A DNA stretch of 64,000 nucleotides, from contig NZ_RDBL01000013.1 of NCBI RefSeq assembly GCF_008042035.1, forward strand, positions 1,358,135-1,422,134, written 5' to 3'. Each line of letters opens with the position of its first letter. The first letter of the stretch is position 1. The DNA is from Streptomyces sp. col6 (lineage in GTDB: Bacteria; Actinomycetota; Actinomycetes; Streptomycetales; Streptomycetaceae). Below, in pieces: positions 25,125 to 34,371 of this stretch. The notes below the pieces were generated by a model, which saw only the letters and a program-made list of their open reading frames with translations, had not been told where the DNA came from and did not search any database. The position numbers and the translations under genes are program-made.

Positions 25125-27101
25125 GTGTCAGACGTCCGTGTGACCATCCAACGCGATTCCGAGCGGGAAGAGCGCGTGGTGACGACGGGCACTACGGCGG
25201 CCGACCTCTTCCCCGGCGAGCGCACCATCGTCGCGGCCCGTGTCGGCGGCGAGCTGAAGGACCTCGCGTACGAGCTCAAGGACGGCGAGACCGTCGAGCC
25301 CGTCGAGATCTCCTCCGAGGACGGCCTCAACATCCTGCGGCACTCCACCGCGCACGTCATGGCCCAGGCCGTGCAGGAGCTGCACCCCGAGGCCAAGCTC
25401 GGCATCGGCCCGCCGGTCAAGGACGGCTTCTACTACGACTTCGACGTCGAGAAGCCGTTCACGCCCGAGGATCTCAAGGCCATCGAGAAGCGGATGCAGG
25501 AGATCCAGAAGCGGGGCCAGAAGTTCTCCCGCCGGGTCGTGACGGACGAGGCCGCCCGCGAGGAGCTGGCCGACGAGCCGTACAAGCTGGAGCTCATCGG
25601 CATCAAGGGCTCCGCCTCCTCGGACGACGGCGCGGACGTCGAGGTGGGCGGCGGCGAGCTGACCATCTACGACAACTTCGACCCGAAGACCGGCGAGCTG
25701 TGCTGGAAGGACCTCTGCCGGGGGCCGCACCTGCCTACGACCCGGTTCATCCCGGCGTTCAAGCTGATGCGGAACGCCGCCGCGTACTGGCGGGGCAGCG
25801 AGAAGAACCCGATGCTCCAGCGCATCTACGGCACCGCCTGGCCGACCAAGGACGAGCTGAAGGCGCACCTGGAGTTCCTGGAGGAGGCCGCCAAGCGCGA
25901 CCACCGCAAGCTCGGCAACGAGCTGGACCTCTTCTCCTTCCCGGACGAGATCGGCCCCGGCCTCGCTGTCTTCCACCCCAAGGGCGGCGTCATCCGCCGG
26001 GCCATGGAGGACTACTCGCGCCGCCGCCACGAGGAGGAGGGCTACGAGTTCGTCTACTCGCCGCACGCCACCAAGGGCAAGCTCTTCGAGAAGTCCGGCC
26101 ACCTGGACTGGTACGCCGACGGCATGTACCCGCCCATGCAGCTCGACGACGGGGTGGACTACTACCTCAAGCCGATGAACTGCCCGATGCACAACCTGAT
26201 CTTCGACGCGCGCGGCCGTTCGTACCGTGAACTGCCCCTGCGCCTCTTCGAGTTCGGAACCGTGTACCGGTACGAGAAGTCGGGCGTCGTGCACGGCCTG
26301 ACCCGCTCGCGCGGCTTCACGCAGGACGACGCGCACATCTACTGCACCCGTGAGCAGATGGCGGAGGAGCTGGACCGGACGCTCACCTTCGTCCTGAACC
26401 TGCTCCGCGACTACGGGCTCACCGACTTCTACCTGGAGCTGTCCACCAAGGACCCGGAGAAGTTCGTCGGATCGGACGACGCCTGGGAAGAGGCCACCGA
26501 GACGCTGCGCCAGGTCGCCGAGAAGCAGGGGCTGCCGCTGGTCCCGGACCCGGGCGGCGCCGCGTTCTACGGCCCGAAGATCTCCGTGCAGTGCAAGGAC
26601 GCCATCGGCCGGACCTGGCAGATGTCGACCATTCAGCTCGACTTCAACCTGCCGGAGCGGTTCGACCTGGAGTACACGGGTCCGGACGGCTCCAAGCAGC
26701 GCCCGGTCATGATCCACCGCGCCCTGTTCGGCTCCATCGAGCGCTTCTTCGCGGTGCTCCTGGAGCACTACGCGGGTGCGTTCCCGGTGTGGCTTGCCCC
26801 GGTCCAGGCGGTCGGCATCCCGATCGGCGACACGCACATCCCGTACCTCCAGGAGTTCGCGGCCAAGGCCCGCAAGCAGGGGCTGCGGGTGGACGTGGAC
26901 GCCTCCTCGGACCGGATGCAGAAGAAGATCCGCAACCAGCAGAAGAACAAGGTGCCGTTCATGATCATCGCGGGCGATGAGGACATGGCCAACGGCGCCG
27001 TCTCCTTCCGCTACCGCGACGGTTCGCAGGAGAACGGCATCCCGGTCGACGAGGCCATCGCCAAGATCGCCCAGGCCGTCGAGGACCGCGTCCAGGTCTG
27101 A
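25125..27101 (+). CDS. thrS: Threonyl-tRNA synthetase
   Basis: A 658-residue class II synthetase with a TGS domain (1-62), an SAD/editing domain (about 70-225, with HSTAHVMAQAV), the catalytic core (motif 1 near 290; MNCPMHN near 350 holding a zinc Cys; motif 2 GTVYRYEKSGVVHGLTRSRG; motif 3 IHRALFGSIERF) and a C-terminal anticodon-binding domain (WLAPVQAVGIPIG). GTG 25125 has AGGAGAG upstream. A -10-like TACGAT lies at 25063-25068. No T-box fold is seen in the leader of about 100 bases. Confidence 0.97.
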   Translation: MSDVRVTIQRDSEREERVVTTGTTAADLFPGERTIVAARVGGELKDLAYELKDGETVEPVEISSEDGLNILRHSTAHVMAQAVQELHPEAKLGIGPPVKDGFYYDFDVEKPFTPEDLKAIEKRMQEIQKRGQKFSRRVVTDEAAREELADEPYKLELIGIKGSASSDDGADVEVGGGELTIYDNFDPKTGELCWKDLCRGPHLPTTRFIPAFKLMRNAAAYWRGSEKNPMLQRIYGTAWPTKDELKAHLEFLEEAAKRDHRKLGNELDLFSFPDEIGPGLAVFHPKGGVIRRAMEDYSRRRHEEEGYEFVYSPHATKGKLFEKSGHLDWYADGMYPPMQLDDGVDYYLKPMNCPMHNLIFDARGRSYRELPLRLFEFGTVYRYEKSGVVHGLTRSRGFTQDDAHIYCTREQMAEELDRTLTFVLNLLRDYGLTDFYLELSTKDPEKFVGSDDAWEEATETLRQVAEKQGLPLVPDPGGAAFYGPKISVQCKDAIGRTWQMSTIQLDFNLPERFDLEYTGPDGSKQRPVMIHRALFGSIERFFAVLLEHYAGAFPVWLAPVQAVGIPIGDTHIPYLQEFAAKARKQGLRVDVDASSDRMQKKIRNQQKNKVPFMIIAGDEDMANGAVSFRYRDGSQENGIPVDEAIAKIAQAVEDRVQV

Positions 27102-27114
27102 TCCGAGCCGTTCC

Positions 27115-27153
27115 AGGAGCCCCCGGTGAGCTACCCGCCCGCCGGGGGCTCCT
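27115..27153. terminator. Terminator for thrS reaching into the convergent gene
   Basis: AGGAGCCCCCGG (27115-27126) pairs with CCGGGGGCTCCT (27142-27153), 12 bases perfect. The loop contains the stop codon of the minus-strand channel gene (27131-27133), so the right arm is coding. Confidence 0.75.
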
Positions 27154-27808
27154 TCTCGTCCTCCCGGCGGAACACCTGGATCAGCCACGACGAGAACGAG
27201 CCCGTCACCGCTCCCAGCAGCCCCAGGCCGCACGCCATCAGGCCCGCCGCGATGATCCTGCCCGCCGTCGTCACCGGCACGACATCCCCGTACCCCACCG
27301 TCGTCAGCGTCTCGCACGCCCACCAGACGGCGTCCCCGAAGGTGCGGATCGAGGAGTCCGGGGCGTCGTGCTCCCAGTGGTAGATGCTGAGCGCCGCCGA
27401 GAAGCCGAGAAGGACGGCCGTCATCCCCGCGTACGAGATCACCCGGGCGTACAGGCCGAGCCGGGGCTGGTCCCGCCGCTCCTGGACCGCTGTGTAGACC
27501 TGGACCATGCGCAGCGGGCGCAGCAGCGGCAGGATCAGGACGAGCGTGTCGAGCCAGTGGGTGCGCGGGAAGCGGTGGCCGAGGCGGCTGAGCCGGAGGC
27601 GTACCGCGTAGTCGAGGATGAAGAGCAGCCAGGTCGCGCCGACGAGGGCGAGGGAGAGGTCGTGCCAGGGCTGGGCGTCGTGCGGGGCGAGGACGCGGAA
27701 GGCGTAGCCGGCCAGGAAGACGACGGAGGCGGCGAGGAGAGGTACCTCGGTGCGCCGCTCCCAGTGGGAGAGAGCGGGGGTGGGCCGGTCCGGGGTGCGC
27801 GCGCTCAT
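27131..27808 (-). CDS. Potassium-channel-family membrane protein
   Basis: A 225-residue protein with helices at about 24-43, 52-70 and 115-140, a pore helix, the selectivity filter TTVGYGDVVP (near residue 170) and a final helix (IIAAGLMACGLGLLGAVTG). Two further hydrophobic stretches before the pore suggest a voltage-sensor-like N-terminus without the full Arg ladder (RPLRMVQVY contains Arg). It has a short, charged C-terminus and no RCK domain. It is convergent with thrS and divergent from the HIT gene. Confidence 0.87.
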   Translation of the reverse strand: MSARTPDRPTPALSHWERRTEVPLLAASVVFLAGYAFRVLAPHDAQPWHDLSLALVGATWLLFILDYAVRLRLSRLGHRFPRTHWLDTLVLILPLLRPLRMVQVYTAVQERRDQPRLGLYARVISYAGMTAVLLGFSAALSIYHWEHDAPDSSIRTFGDAVWWACETLTTVGYGDVVPVTTAGRIIAAGLMACGLGLLGAVTGSFSSWLIQVFRREDEKEPPAGG

Positions 27809-27886
27809 CGGCCCAGCATCGCCGTGCGTGAACGGGATCGGCCCCGGCGACACGCTCCGCACAGGTGAAGCAATATGCTGGCCGGC

Positions 27887-28435
27887 ATGACGAGTGAGCC
27901 GGAGCAGCAGATCGGAGTGGGGACGCCCGACGCGTTCCAGCGCCTGTGGACGCCCCACCGGATGGCGTACATCCAGGGGGAGAACAAGCCGACCGGCCCG
28001 GAGGCGGGGGACGGCTGTCCGTTCTGCGGGATTCCGGAGCTGTCGGACGAGGACGGGCTCGTCGTCGCGCGCGGTCAGAAGGTCTACGCCGTGCTGAATC
28101 TGTACCCGTACAACGGCGGGCACCTGATGGTGGTGCCGTACCGGCATGTCGCGGACTACACGGAGCTGGACGGTCCGGAGACGGCGGAGCTGGCCGATTT
28201 CACGAAGCGGGCGATGACCGCGCTGCGGGCGGCTTCGGGTGCGCACGGTTTCAACATCGGGATGAACCAGGGTGCGGTGGCGGGGGCGGGGATCGCCGCG
28301 CATCTGCACCAGCACCTGGTGCCCCGGTGGGGTGGCGACGCCAACTTCATGCCGGTGGTGGGGCACACGCGGGTGCTGCCGCAGCTGCTGGCGGACACCC
28401 GGAAGATGCTGGCGGACGCCTGGCCCGTCGACTGA
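27887..28435 (+). CDS. HIT-family hydrolase/phosphorylase
   Basis: A 182-residue protein with the histidine triad HLHQHLVPRW (His139, 141, 143) and an N-terminal C-x2-C (Cys44, Cys47). By position it is the orthologue of the mycobacterial protein next to thrS and pgsA, which is reported to be a diadenosine tetraphosphate phosphorylase; that activity is inferred here. ATG 27887 is preferred: TATGCT (27874-27879) looks like a -10 and would give a leaderless mRNA. ATG 27875 with AGGTGAAG upstream is the alternative, adding four residues. Confidence 0.88.
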   Translation: MTSEPEQQIGVGTPDAFQRLWTPHRMAYIQGENKPTGPEAGDGCPFCGIPELSDEDGLVVARGQKVYAVLNLYPYNGGHLMVVPYRHVADYTELDGPETAELADFTKRAMTALRAASGAHGFNIGMNQGAVAGAGIAAHLHQHLVPRWGGDANFMPVVGHTRVLPQLLADTRKMLADAWPVD

Positions 28436-28447
28436 TCCGCTCGCTCG

Positions 28448-28490
28448 GCGAACGGGGCGCTCCGGATTGAATCCGGGGCGCCCCGTTCGC
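28448..28490. terminator. Very strong bidirectional hairpin
   Basis: The 20-bp stem has outer arms GCGAACGGGGCGC (28448-28460) and 28478-28490, one wobble pair, and inner CCGGAT/ATCCGG with a 3-base loop. It separates the HIT gene from the convergent 551-residue gene. Confidence 0.85.
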
Positions 28491-28502
28491 GTACGCGGGT
28501 GA

Positions 28503-30158
28503 TCAGGCGTCGTAGAGGTCGGCCTTGCCGGGGGTGGGCTGCTGGACGAGGCCGCTGAGGACCGACGAGCGGCCGCTGAAGCGCTCGGTGTCCACGCCGT
28601 GCTCCTCCAGGACCTTGATGGCGGCGTTGTGCACGACGCGCAGGACCGGGGTGGCGGCGCGCATGGCGTCGTCGGCCATGAAGCGGTGGCGCCAGGGCTT
28701 CTCGGCCCAGGCGTGCCGCAGTCCGAAGGGCTCGGGCAGGGCGATCTTGCCGCCGAGGTAGTCCAGGAGCGGCGGGTACCAGGTGAAGGGGGCCCGCAGG
28801 GCGAGGCGGGTGACCTCGTGGGCGTCGACGAGGGCGAGGGTGATGTCGCGGGTCTCCCAGAACCGGACGGTCTTGTTGACGGTCCGGGTCTTGGCGGCGG
28901 GCTTGCTGGTGAAGAGGGAGTGGACGGGGCCGAGGGCGTGTCCGGTGACCTCGATGCGCAGGGTCTCGAAGAGCACGGTCACGGTGATCATCATGGTGAT
29001 GACGAGCTGGCCGTCCCAGAGGGTGAACTGCACGCCGAGGTAGTGCCGGTCGCCGCCGCCGAACTGCTGGTGGTTGCAGATCCGCTGTATCTCGTGGGGC
29101 TTGATCTGGAAGGTGGCGACGTCCTCGCCCTCGCGGCGGGTGACGGCGTCGGCGTTCTCCCCGACGGGGGTGACGATCCAGTGGGTGACGGAGGGGGTGG
29201 GGAATCCGCCGGTGTTCAGGGGGCCGCGTTCCAGCAGTTTCAGCTGGTCGTGGATGACGCGGATGACGTCCCAGCTGCGGAACTGGTGGATCTCCTTGCC
29301 GGCGTCCTTGGCGACGAGGTCCTCGGCGAGCTGCCAGCTGCCCCAGCGGGTGCCCATGCCGAGGATGCCCTTGGGGCCGGCGTAGAAGACGGAGTTGGAC
29401 TGCTGTTCGGCGGAGAGCTTCTCCAGGCCCTGGCGCAGGGCCTCGCGGGCGGTCTCGCTGGGGTTCTTCGGGACCGCTTCGGGGATCTTGGCGATGACGC
29501 CGCCGCCGGAGAGCAGGCCCTCCCAGCGGGTGCGCATGTCCTGGGCGGACTTCTCCGCGATCCGTTTGGCGATGTACCAGCCGATGACGGGGGCGACGAC
29601 CATCGCGCGCAGGTAGAGCCCGAGGAGTCCGGTCAGCGGCAGCTTGATCAGGAGGAGGAGGGCGCCGATGGCGACGAGGGGGAGGAGGCTGTTGCCGAGG
29701 GTGGTGAGGACCTTGTCCTTGGTCTTGGCGAAGCTGTCGCGCACCCGGAAGGCGATGACCCACATCAGCATGCCGGGCAGGAACAGGAAGCCGAACAGGG
29801 CGGTGACGGCGGTGAGTTTGGTGTCGCGTGCCTTGCGCAGGCGGGTCGCGGACAGGCAGTGCTCGACGACAGTCTGCGGGTCGCTGCCGAAGGACTGGAT
29901 GAGCGCCTTACGGGCTCCGCCGAGCATGCGTTCCTGGACGGCGCGGGAGAACGCCTCGCCGAGGTTGGGCTTGAAGTAGTCGGAACGGCCCTTCTTCACT
30001 TCGGACTTGTGCCACTCGCTGTTGGCCTTGAGAAGGTCCTCCACCGGGCTGTCGCGGTACGCGGCGGAGGCGAGGGCGTTGGTCGCCACCGCCGCGCCTG
30101 CCGACCCCTGGAGCGGAATCTGCGCTCCGGGAGAGAAATCGAATCCGTTGCTGGCCAC
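28503..30158 (-). CDS. Membrane protein of unknown function (551 aa)
   Basis: GTG 30158 has GGGGGCG upstream. The N-terminus (1-112) is soluble and begins ASNGFDFSPGAQIPLQGS. Three hydrophobic helices follow at about 115-138, 155-175 and 180-202. The C-terminal two thirds are soluble and contain a pair of short strands around residue 370 (LVITMMITVTVLFETLRIEV). There is no motif I recognise. It lies with the EF-G paralogue on the minus strand, splitting HIT from pgsA, which are adjacent in mycobacteria. It is probably cytoplasmic-facing and envelope-associated. Confidence 0.75.
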   Translation of the reverse strand: MASNGFDFSPGAQIPLQGSAGAAVATNALASAAYRDSPVEDLLKANSEWHKSEVKKGRSDYFKPNLGEAFSRAVQERMLGGARKALIQSFGSDPQTVVEHCLSATRLRKARDTKLTAVTALFGFLFLPGMLMWVIAFRVRDSFAKTKDKVLTTLGNSLLPLVAIGALLLLIKLPLTGLLGLYLRAMVVAPVIGWYIAKRIAEKSAQDMRTRWEGLLSGGGVIAKIPEAVPKNPSETAREALRQGLEKLSAEQQSNSVFYAGPKGILGMGTRWGSWQLAEDLVAKDAGKEIHQFRSWDVIRVIHDQLKLLERGPLNTGGFPTPSVTHWIVTPVGENADAVTRREGEDVATFQIKPHEIQRICNHQQFGGGDRHYLGVQFTLWDGQLVITMMITVTVLFETLRIEVTGHALGPVHSLFTSKPAAKTRTVNKTVRFWETRDITLALVDAHEVTRLALRAPFTWYPPLLDYLGGKIALPEPFGLRHAWAEKPWRHRFMADDAMRAATPVLRVVHNAAIKVLEEHGVDTERFSGRSSVLSGLVQQPTPGKADLYDA

Positions 30159-30310
30159 TGTCGCCCCCACTCGCCACCGAGGAACCGCTCCTGCGGCTGT
30201 TTCCCAACTGCCGTGCCCGGCACACTTTCTGAGCTGGGGTACCAGCGTATCGTCCGGAAACGTACGCCGTGGGGCCCTGTGGACAACGGGCGGGCGTGCG
30301 GCCCCGCCGG

Positions 30311-32486
30311 TCAGGCGTCCTGGGCGGCGACGCGGTCGGCGAGTTGTGCGGGCATCGGTTCGTGACGGGCGTACGCGCGGTCGAAGCGGCCGGTGCCGTG
30401 GGTGAGCGAGCGCAGCTCGACCGCGTACCGGCCGATCTCCAGTTCGGGGACGTCGGCGCGTACGAGGGTGCGCCCGGGGCCCGACTGCTCGGTGCCGGTG
30501 ACCCGGCCCCGGCGGCCCGAGAGGTCGCTCATCACCGGGCCGACGTAGGCGTCGGGGACAAGGACGCGGACCTCGGCGACGGGTTCCAGGAAGCGGACGT
30601 GCGCCTCGGCCGCGGCCTCGCGCAGGGCGAGGGCACCGGCGGTCTGGAAGGCGGCGTCGGAGGAGTCCACGGAGTGCGCCTTGCCGTCCCGCAGGACGAC
30701 CCGGATGTCGACGAGCGGGTGGCCTGCGGCGACGCCCCGGGCGGCCTGGGCGCGGACGCCCTTCTCGACGGAGGCGATGAACGGGCGGGGGACGGAGCCG
30801 CCGACGACCCGGTCGGCGAATTCGACGCCGGAGCCGGCGGGCAGGGGTTCGACGTCGATCTCGCAGACGGCGTACTGGCCGTGGCCGCCGGACTGTTTGA
30901 CGTGGCGGCCGCGTCCGGTGGCGGGTTTGGCGAAGGTCTCCCGCAGGGCGACACGGTGCGGGACGGCGTCGACCTGGACCCCGTAGTGGTCGCGCAGCCG
31001 GTCCAGGGCGGCCTCCTGGTGGGCCTCGCCCAGGCACCACAGGACGACCTGTCCGGTGGCCGGGTTCTGTTCGAGGCGCAGGGCCGGGTCCTCGGCGACG
31101 AGCCGGGCCAGGCTGTGGGAGAACTTGTCCTCGTCGGCCTTGCTGTGCGCCCGGACGGCGAGCGGGAGCAGGGGGTCGGGGGTGGTCCAGGGTTCGAGGA
31201 GCAGGGGGTGGCCGGTGCCGGAGAGGGTGTCGCCGGTCTCGGCGGTGTCGAGGCGGGCGACGCAGGCGAGATCTCCGGCGACGCAGGCGTCGAGGGGGCG
31301 CTGCTGCTTCCCGAACGGCGAGGTGAGGGCGCCGGCCCGGGTGCGCGTCCCGTGGCAGGGGCGGTCCTCGTGCGCGGGGCCGTCGAGCCCGTGGCCGTAG
31401 ACGTGCACGGTGTCGTCGGGGCGCAGGGTGCCGGAGAAGACGCGGACGAGGGAGAGCCGGCCGACGTAGGGGTCGGAGGAGGTCTTGACGACCTCGGCGA
31501 CCAGGGGGCCGTCGGGGTCGCCCGTCAGGGCGGGGCAGCGGGTGTTCGAGGGGAGTGGGGAAGCCGCCGGCGATCAGGTCGAGGAGTTCGACGGTGCCGA
31601 TGCCCTGGCGGGCGCCGCCGGCTGCGGGTGCGGCGGCGAGGACGGGGTGGAAGGTGCCGCGTGCCACGGCGCGTTCGAGGTCGTCGACGAGGGTCTTCAC
31701 GTCGATGGTCTCGCCGCCGAGGTAGCGGTCCATCAGGGTCTCGTCCTCGCTCTCGGCGATGATCCCCTCGATGAGCCGGGCGCGGGCCCCGTCCAGGGGC
31801 GCCCGCTCGTCGTCGGTGGGCGGGCGCTCGGTGCGCTCGCCGCCGGAGTAGTCGAGGATCCGCTGCGGGAGCAGGCCGGTGAGGCCGGTGAGCGGGGCGT
31901 GCCCGTCGGCGGCCTCGGGGCCGAGCACGGGCAGGTGGAGGGGGAGCACGGCGTCGGGGTCGTCGTCGCCGAAGAGTTCGCCGCAGAGCCGGGTCATCGT
32001 GTCGAAGGGGGTGCGGGCGGTGTCGAGGTGGGTGATCACGAGGGCGCGCGGCATGGAGACGGCGGCGCACTCCTCCCAGAGGGCGCGGGTGGTGCCCGCC
32101 ACGGCCTCGGCCTCCTGGGCCGCCGAGACGACGAAGAGGGCGGCGTCAGCCGCCCGCAGTCCGGCCCTCACCTCTCCGACGAAGTCGGCGTAGCCGGGGG
32201 TGTCCAGCAGGTTGATCCGGCAGCCGTCCCAGTCCACGGGGACCAGGGAGAGCTGGACGGACCGGTGCTGGCGGTGTTCGATCTCCTCGTGGTCGGAGAC
32301 GGTCGTGCCGTCCTCGACCCGGCCCGGCCGGTTGACGGCGCCCGCGGTCTGCGCGAGCGCCTCGACGAGGGTGGTCTTGCCGGAGCCGCTGTGGCCGACC
32401 AGTGCCACGTTGCGCAGGGCGCGGGGACGGCCGGCCCCCGGTACCCCTGTGGCGGCTCGGGTGTGTGCGTGTGCCTGGTCGCCCAT
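30311..32486 (-). pseudogene. Elongation factor G-like GTPase, frameshifted
   Basis: The N-terminal part (ATG 32486, GGAGG upstream) has G1 GHSGSGKT (31-38), G3 DTPGYADF near 100 and THLD where EF-G has NKxD. The frame runs intact to GGFPTPLEHPLP, then the rest of domain II onward continues in another frame (ALTGDPDGPLVAEVVKTS, to stop 30311). The switch is in a four-C run on the coding strand (31532-31535 as GGGG). Removing one C restores a continuous product of about 724 residues, the usual length for this actinobacterial EF-G paralogue. The total length 2176 is one more than a multiple of three. It is either a young pseudogene or a sequencing error. Confidence 0.85.
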
Positions 32487-32779
32487 GGTCGTGCCTCCAG
32501 TCGGACGGGGCACGGGCACACCCTCAGGGCCGGCGCGGCGGCTGCGGCGACGCCCGCGGTCTTTCGAGCGTGGCACTCCCCGCGGGCCGCGTCCATAGGA
32601 GGCGCCGGTACCGGCGCGGGGTGCCCGGACGGTCGCCGCTGCCGAGCGTGACTACGATGGGCGCGGAGGGTGCTGAAGGCCCTGGCCGGGCTCGCAGCCC
32701 TGGATCCGGCCAGGACCTGCAGCGCCCTCCAGCCGGTGGCCGACGGGGCCAAGCGGCCCACCTACCCCTCGGGAAGGCC

Positions 32780-33430
32780 ATGCTGAACAAGTACGCGCGT
32801 GCCTTTTTCACGCGTGTCCTCACGCCGTTCGCCGCACTGCTCCTGCGCCTCGGCGTGAGCCCGGACGCGGTCACCCTGATCGGCACGGCCGGGGTGATGG
32901 CCGGTGCGCTGGTCTTCTTCCCGATGGGGGAGTTCTTCTGGGGCACGATCGTCATCACGATCTTCGTGTTCTCCGACCTCGTCGACGGGAACATGGCGCG
33001 CCAGGCCGGTATCTCCAGCCGGTGGGGCGCGTTCCTGGACTCCACGCTCGACCGGGTCGCCGACGGCGCGATCTTCGCCGGCTTCGCTCTCTGGTACGCG
33101 GGCAGCGGCGACGACAACGTCCTGTGCGCGGTCGCGATCTTCTGCCTGGCGAGCGGTCAGGTGGTCTCGTACACCAAGGCGCGCGGTGAGTCGATCGGTC
33201 TGCCGGTGGCGGTCAACGGGCTCGTGGAGCGTGCCGAGCGCCTGGTGATCTCGCTGGTGGCGGCCGGATTCGCGGGGCTGCACAAGTTCGGGGTGCCGGG
33301 CATCCAGGTCCTGCTGCCGATCGCGCTGTGGATCGTCGCCGTCGGCAGCCTGGTGACGCTGGTCCAGCGGGTCGTCACCGTCCGCCGCGAGTCCGCCGAG
33401 GCGGACGCGGCGGACGCGGCCGGGCAGTGA
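32780..33430 (+). CDS. pgsA: Phosphatidylinositol phosphate synthase (CDP-alcohol phosphotransferase)
   Basis: A 216-residue polytopic enzyme with the CDP-alcohol phosphotransferase signature DLVDGNMAR followed by GAFLDSTLDR (about 67-96), holding all four Asp. In actinobacteria the gene at this place joins CDP-diacylglycerol to inositol phosphate, the first step toward phosphatidylinositol. It heads a tight operon: pgsA, acyltransferase and pimA overlap by 1-4 bases. GGGAAGG precedes ATG 32780. Confidence 0.9.
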   Translation: MLNKYARAFFTRVLTPFAALLLRLGVSPDAVTLIGTAGVMAGALVFFPMGEFFWGTIVITIFVFSDLVDGNMARQAGISSRWGAFLDSTLDRVADGAIFAGFALWYAGSGDDNVLCAVAIFCLASGQVVSYTKARGESIGLPVAVNGLVERAERLVISLVAAGFAGLHKFGVPGIQVLLPIALWIVAVGSLVTLVQRVVTVRRESAEADAADAAGQ

Positions 33431-34371
33431 GCGTGGCCGGCGCCGACGCGCGGCCCGGCGTGAAGGAGCGGCTGAGCGACGCGCTGTACGGGCTGGGCTG
33501 GACGGCGGTCAAGACGCTGCCCGAACCGGCCGCCCGCGCTCTCTTCCGTACCCTCGCCGACCAGGTGTGGAAGCGGCGGGGCAAGAGCGTGCTGCGCCTG
33601 GAGGCCAACCTCGCGCGGGTCGTACCCGATGCCGGCCCCGCCCGGCTCGCCGCCCTGTCGCGCGCCGGGATGCGCTCGTACATGCGCTACTGGATGGAGT
33701 CGTTCCGGCTGCCCACCTGGAGCCCGGAGCGGATCAAGGCGTCCATCGACGTGACGGACGCGCACCGGCTGACGGACGGGCTCGACTCGGGGCGCGGGGT
33801 CATCCTCGCCCTGCCGCATCTGGGCAACTGGGACCTGGCCGGGGCGTGGGTCACCACCGATCTGAAGGTGCCGTTCACGACGGTCGCCGAGCGGCTGAAG
33901 CCGGAGTCGCTGTACGACCGGTTCGTCGCCTACCGCGAGGGCCTGGGCATGGAGGTGCTGCCGCACAACGGCGGCGCCGCGTTCGGGACGCTGGCCCGGC
34001 GGCTGCGGTCGGGCGGTCTGGTGTGTCTGGTCGCGGACCGCGACCTGTCGGCGTCGGGGGTGGAGGTGTCGTTCTTCGGCGACACGGCCCGGATGCCGGC
34101 CGGTCCCGCGCTGCTGGCCCAGCAGACCGGCGCGCTGCTGCTGCCGGTGACGCTCTCGTACGACGACACGCCGGTGATGAAGGCGCGCATCCATCCGGCG
34201 GTCGAGGTGCCGGAGTCGGGTGACAGGGCGGGGAAGACGTCCGTCATGACACAGGCCCTGGCCGACGCGTTCGCCCTGGGCATCGCCGAGCACCCGGAGG
34301 ACTGGCACATGCTGCAACGGCTCTGGCTCGCCGACCTCGCACCCCGCACGGACCGGAGCGGAGACCAGTAG
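33427..34371 (+). CDS. Phosphatidylinositol mannoside acyltransferase (LpxL/HtrB family)
   Basis: A 314-residue lysophospholipid-type acyltransferase with the catalytic H-x4-D in LPHLGNWDLAG (near residue 125) and LVADRDLSASGVEVSFFG downstream. It is annotated in some genomes as lauroyl acyltransferase; between pgsA and pimA the expected role is acylating the mannose of phosphatidylinositol mannosides at the inner membrane face. Its GTG overlaps the pgsA TGA (GTGA). A second GTG at 33433 is possible. Confidence 0.88.
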   Translation: MSVAGADARPGVKERLSDALYGLGWTAVKTLPEPAARALFRTLADQVWKRRGKSVLRLEANLARVVPDAGPARLAALSRAGMRSYMRYWMESFRLPTWSPERIKASIDVTDAHRLTDGLDSGRGVILALPHLGNWDLAGAWVTTDLKVPFTTVAERLKPESLYDRFVAYREGLGMEVLPHNGGAAFGTLARRLRSGGLVCLVADRDLSASGVEVSFFGDTARMPAGPALLAQQTGALLLPVTLSYDDTPVMKARIHPAVEVPESGDRAGKTSVMTQALADAFALGIAEHPEDWHMLQRLWLADLAPRTDRSGDQ

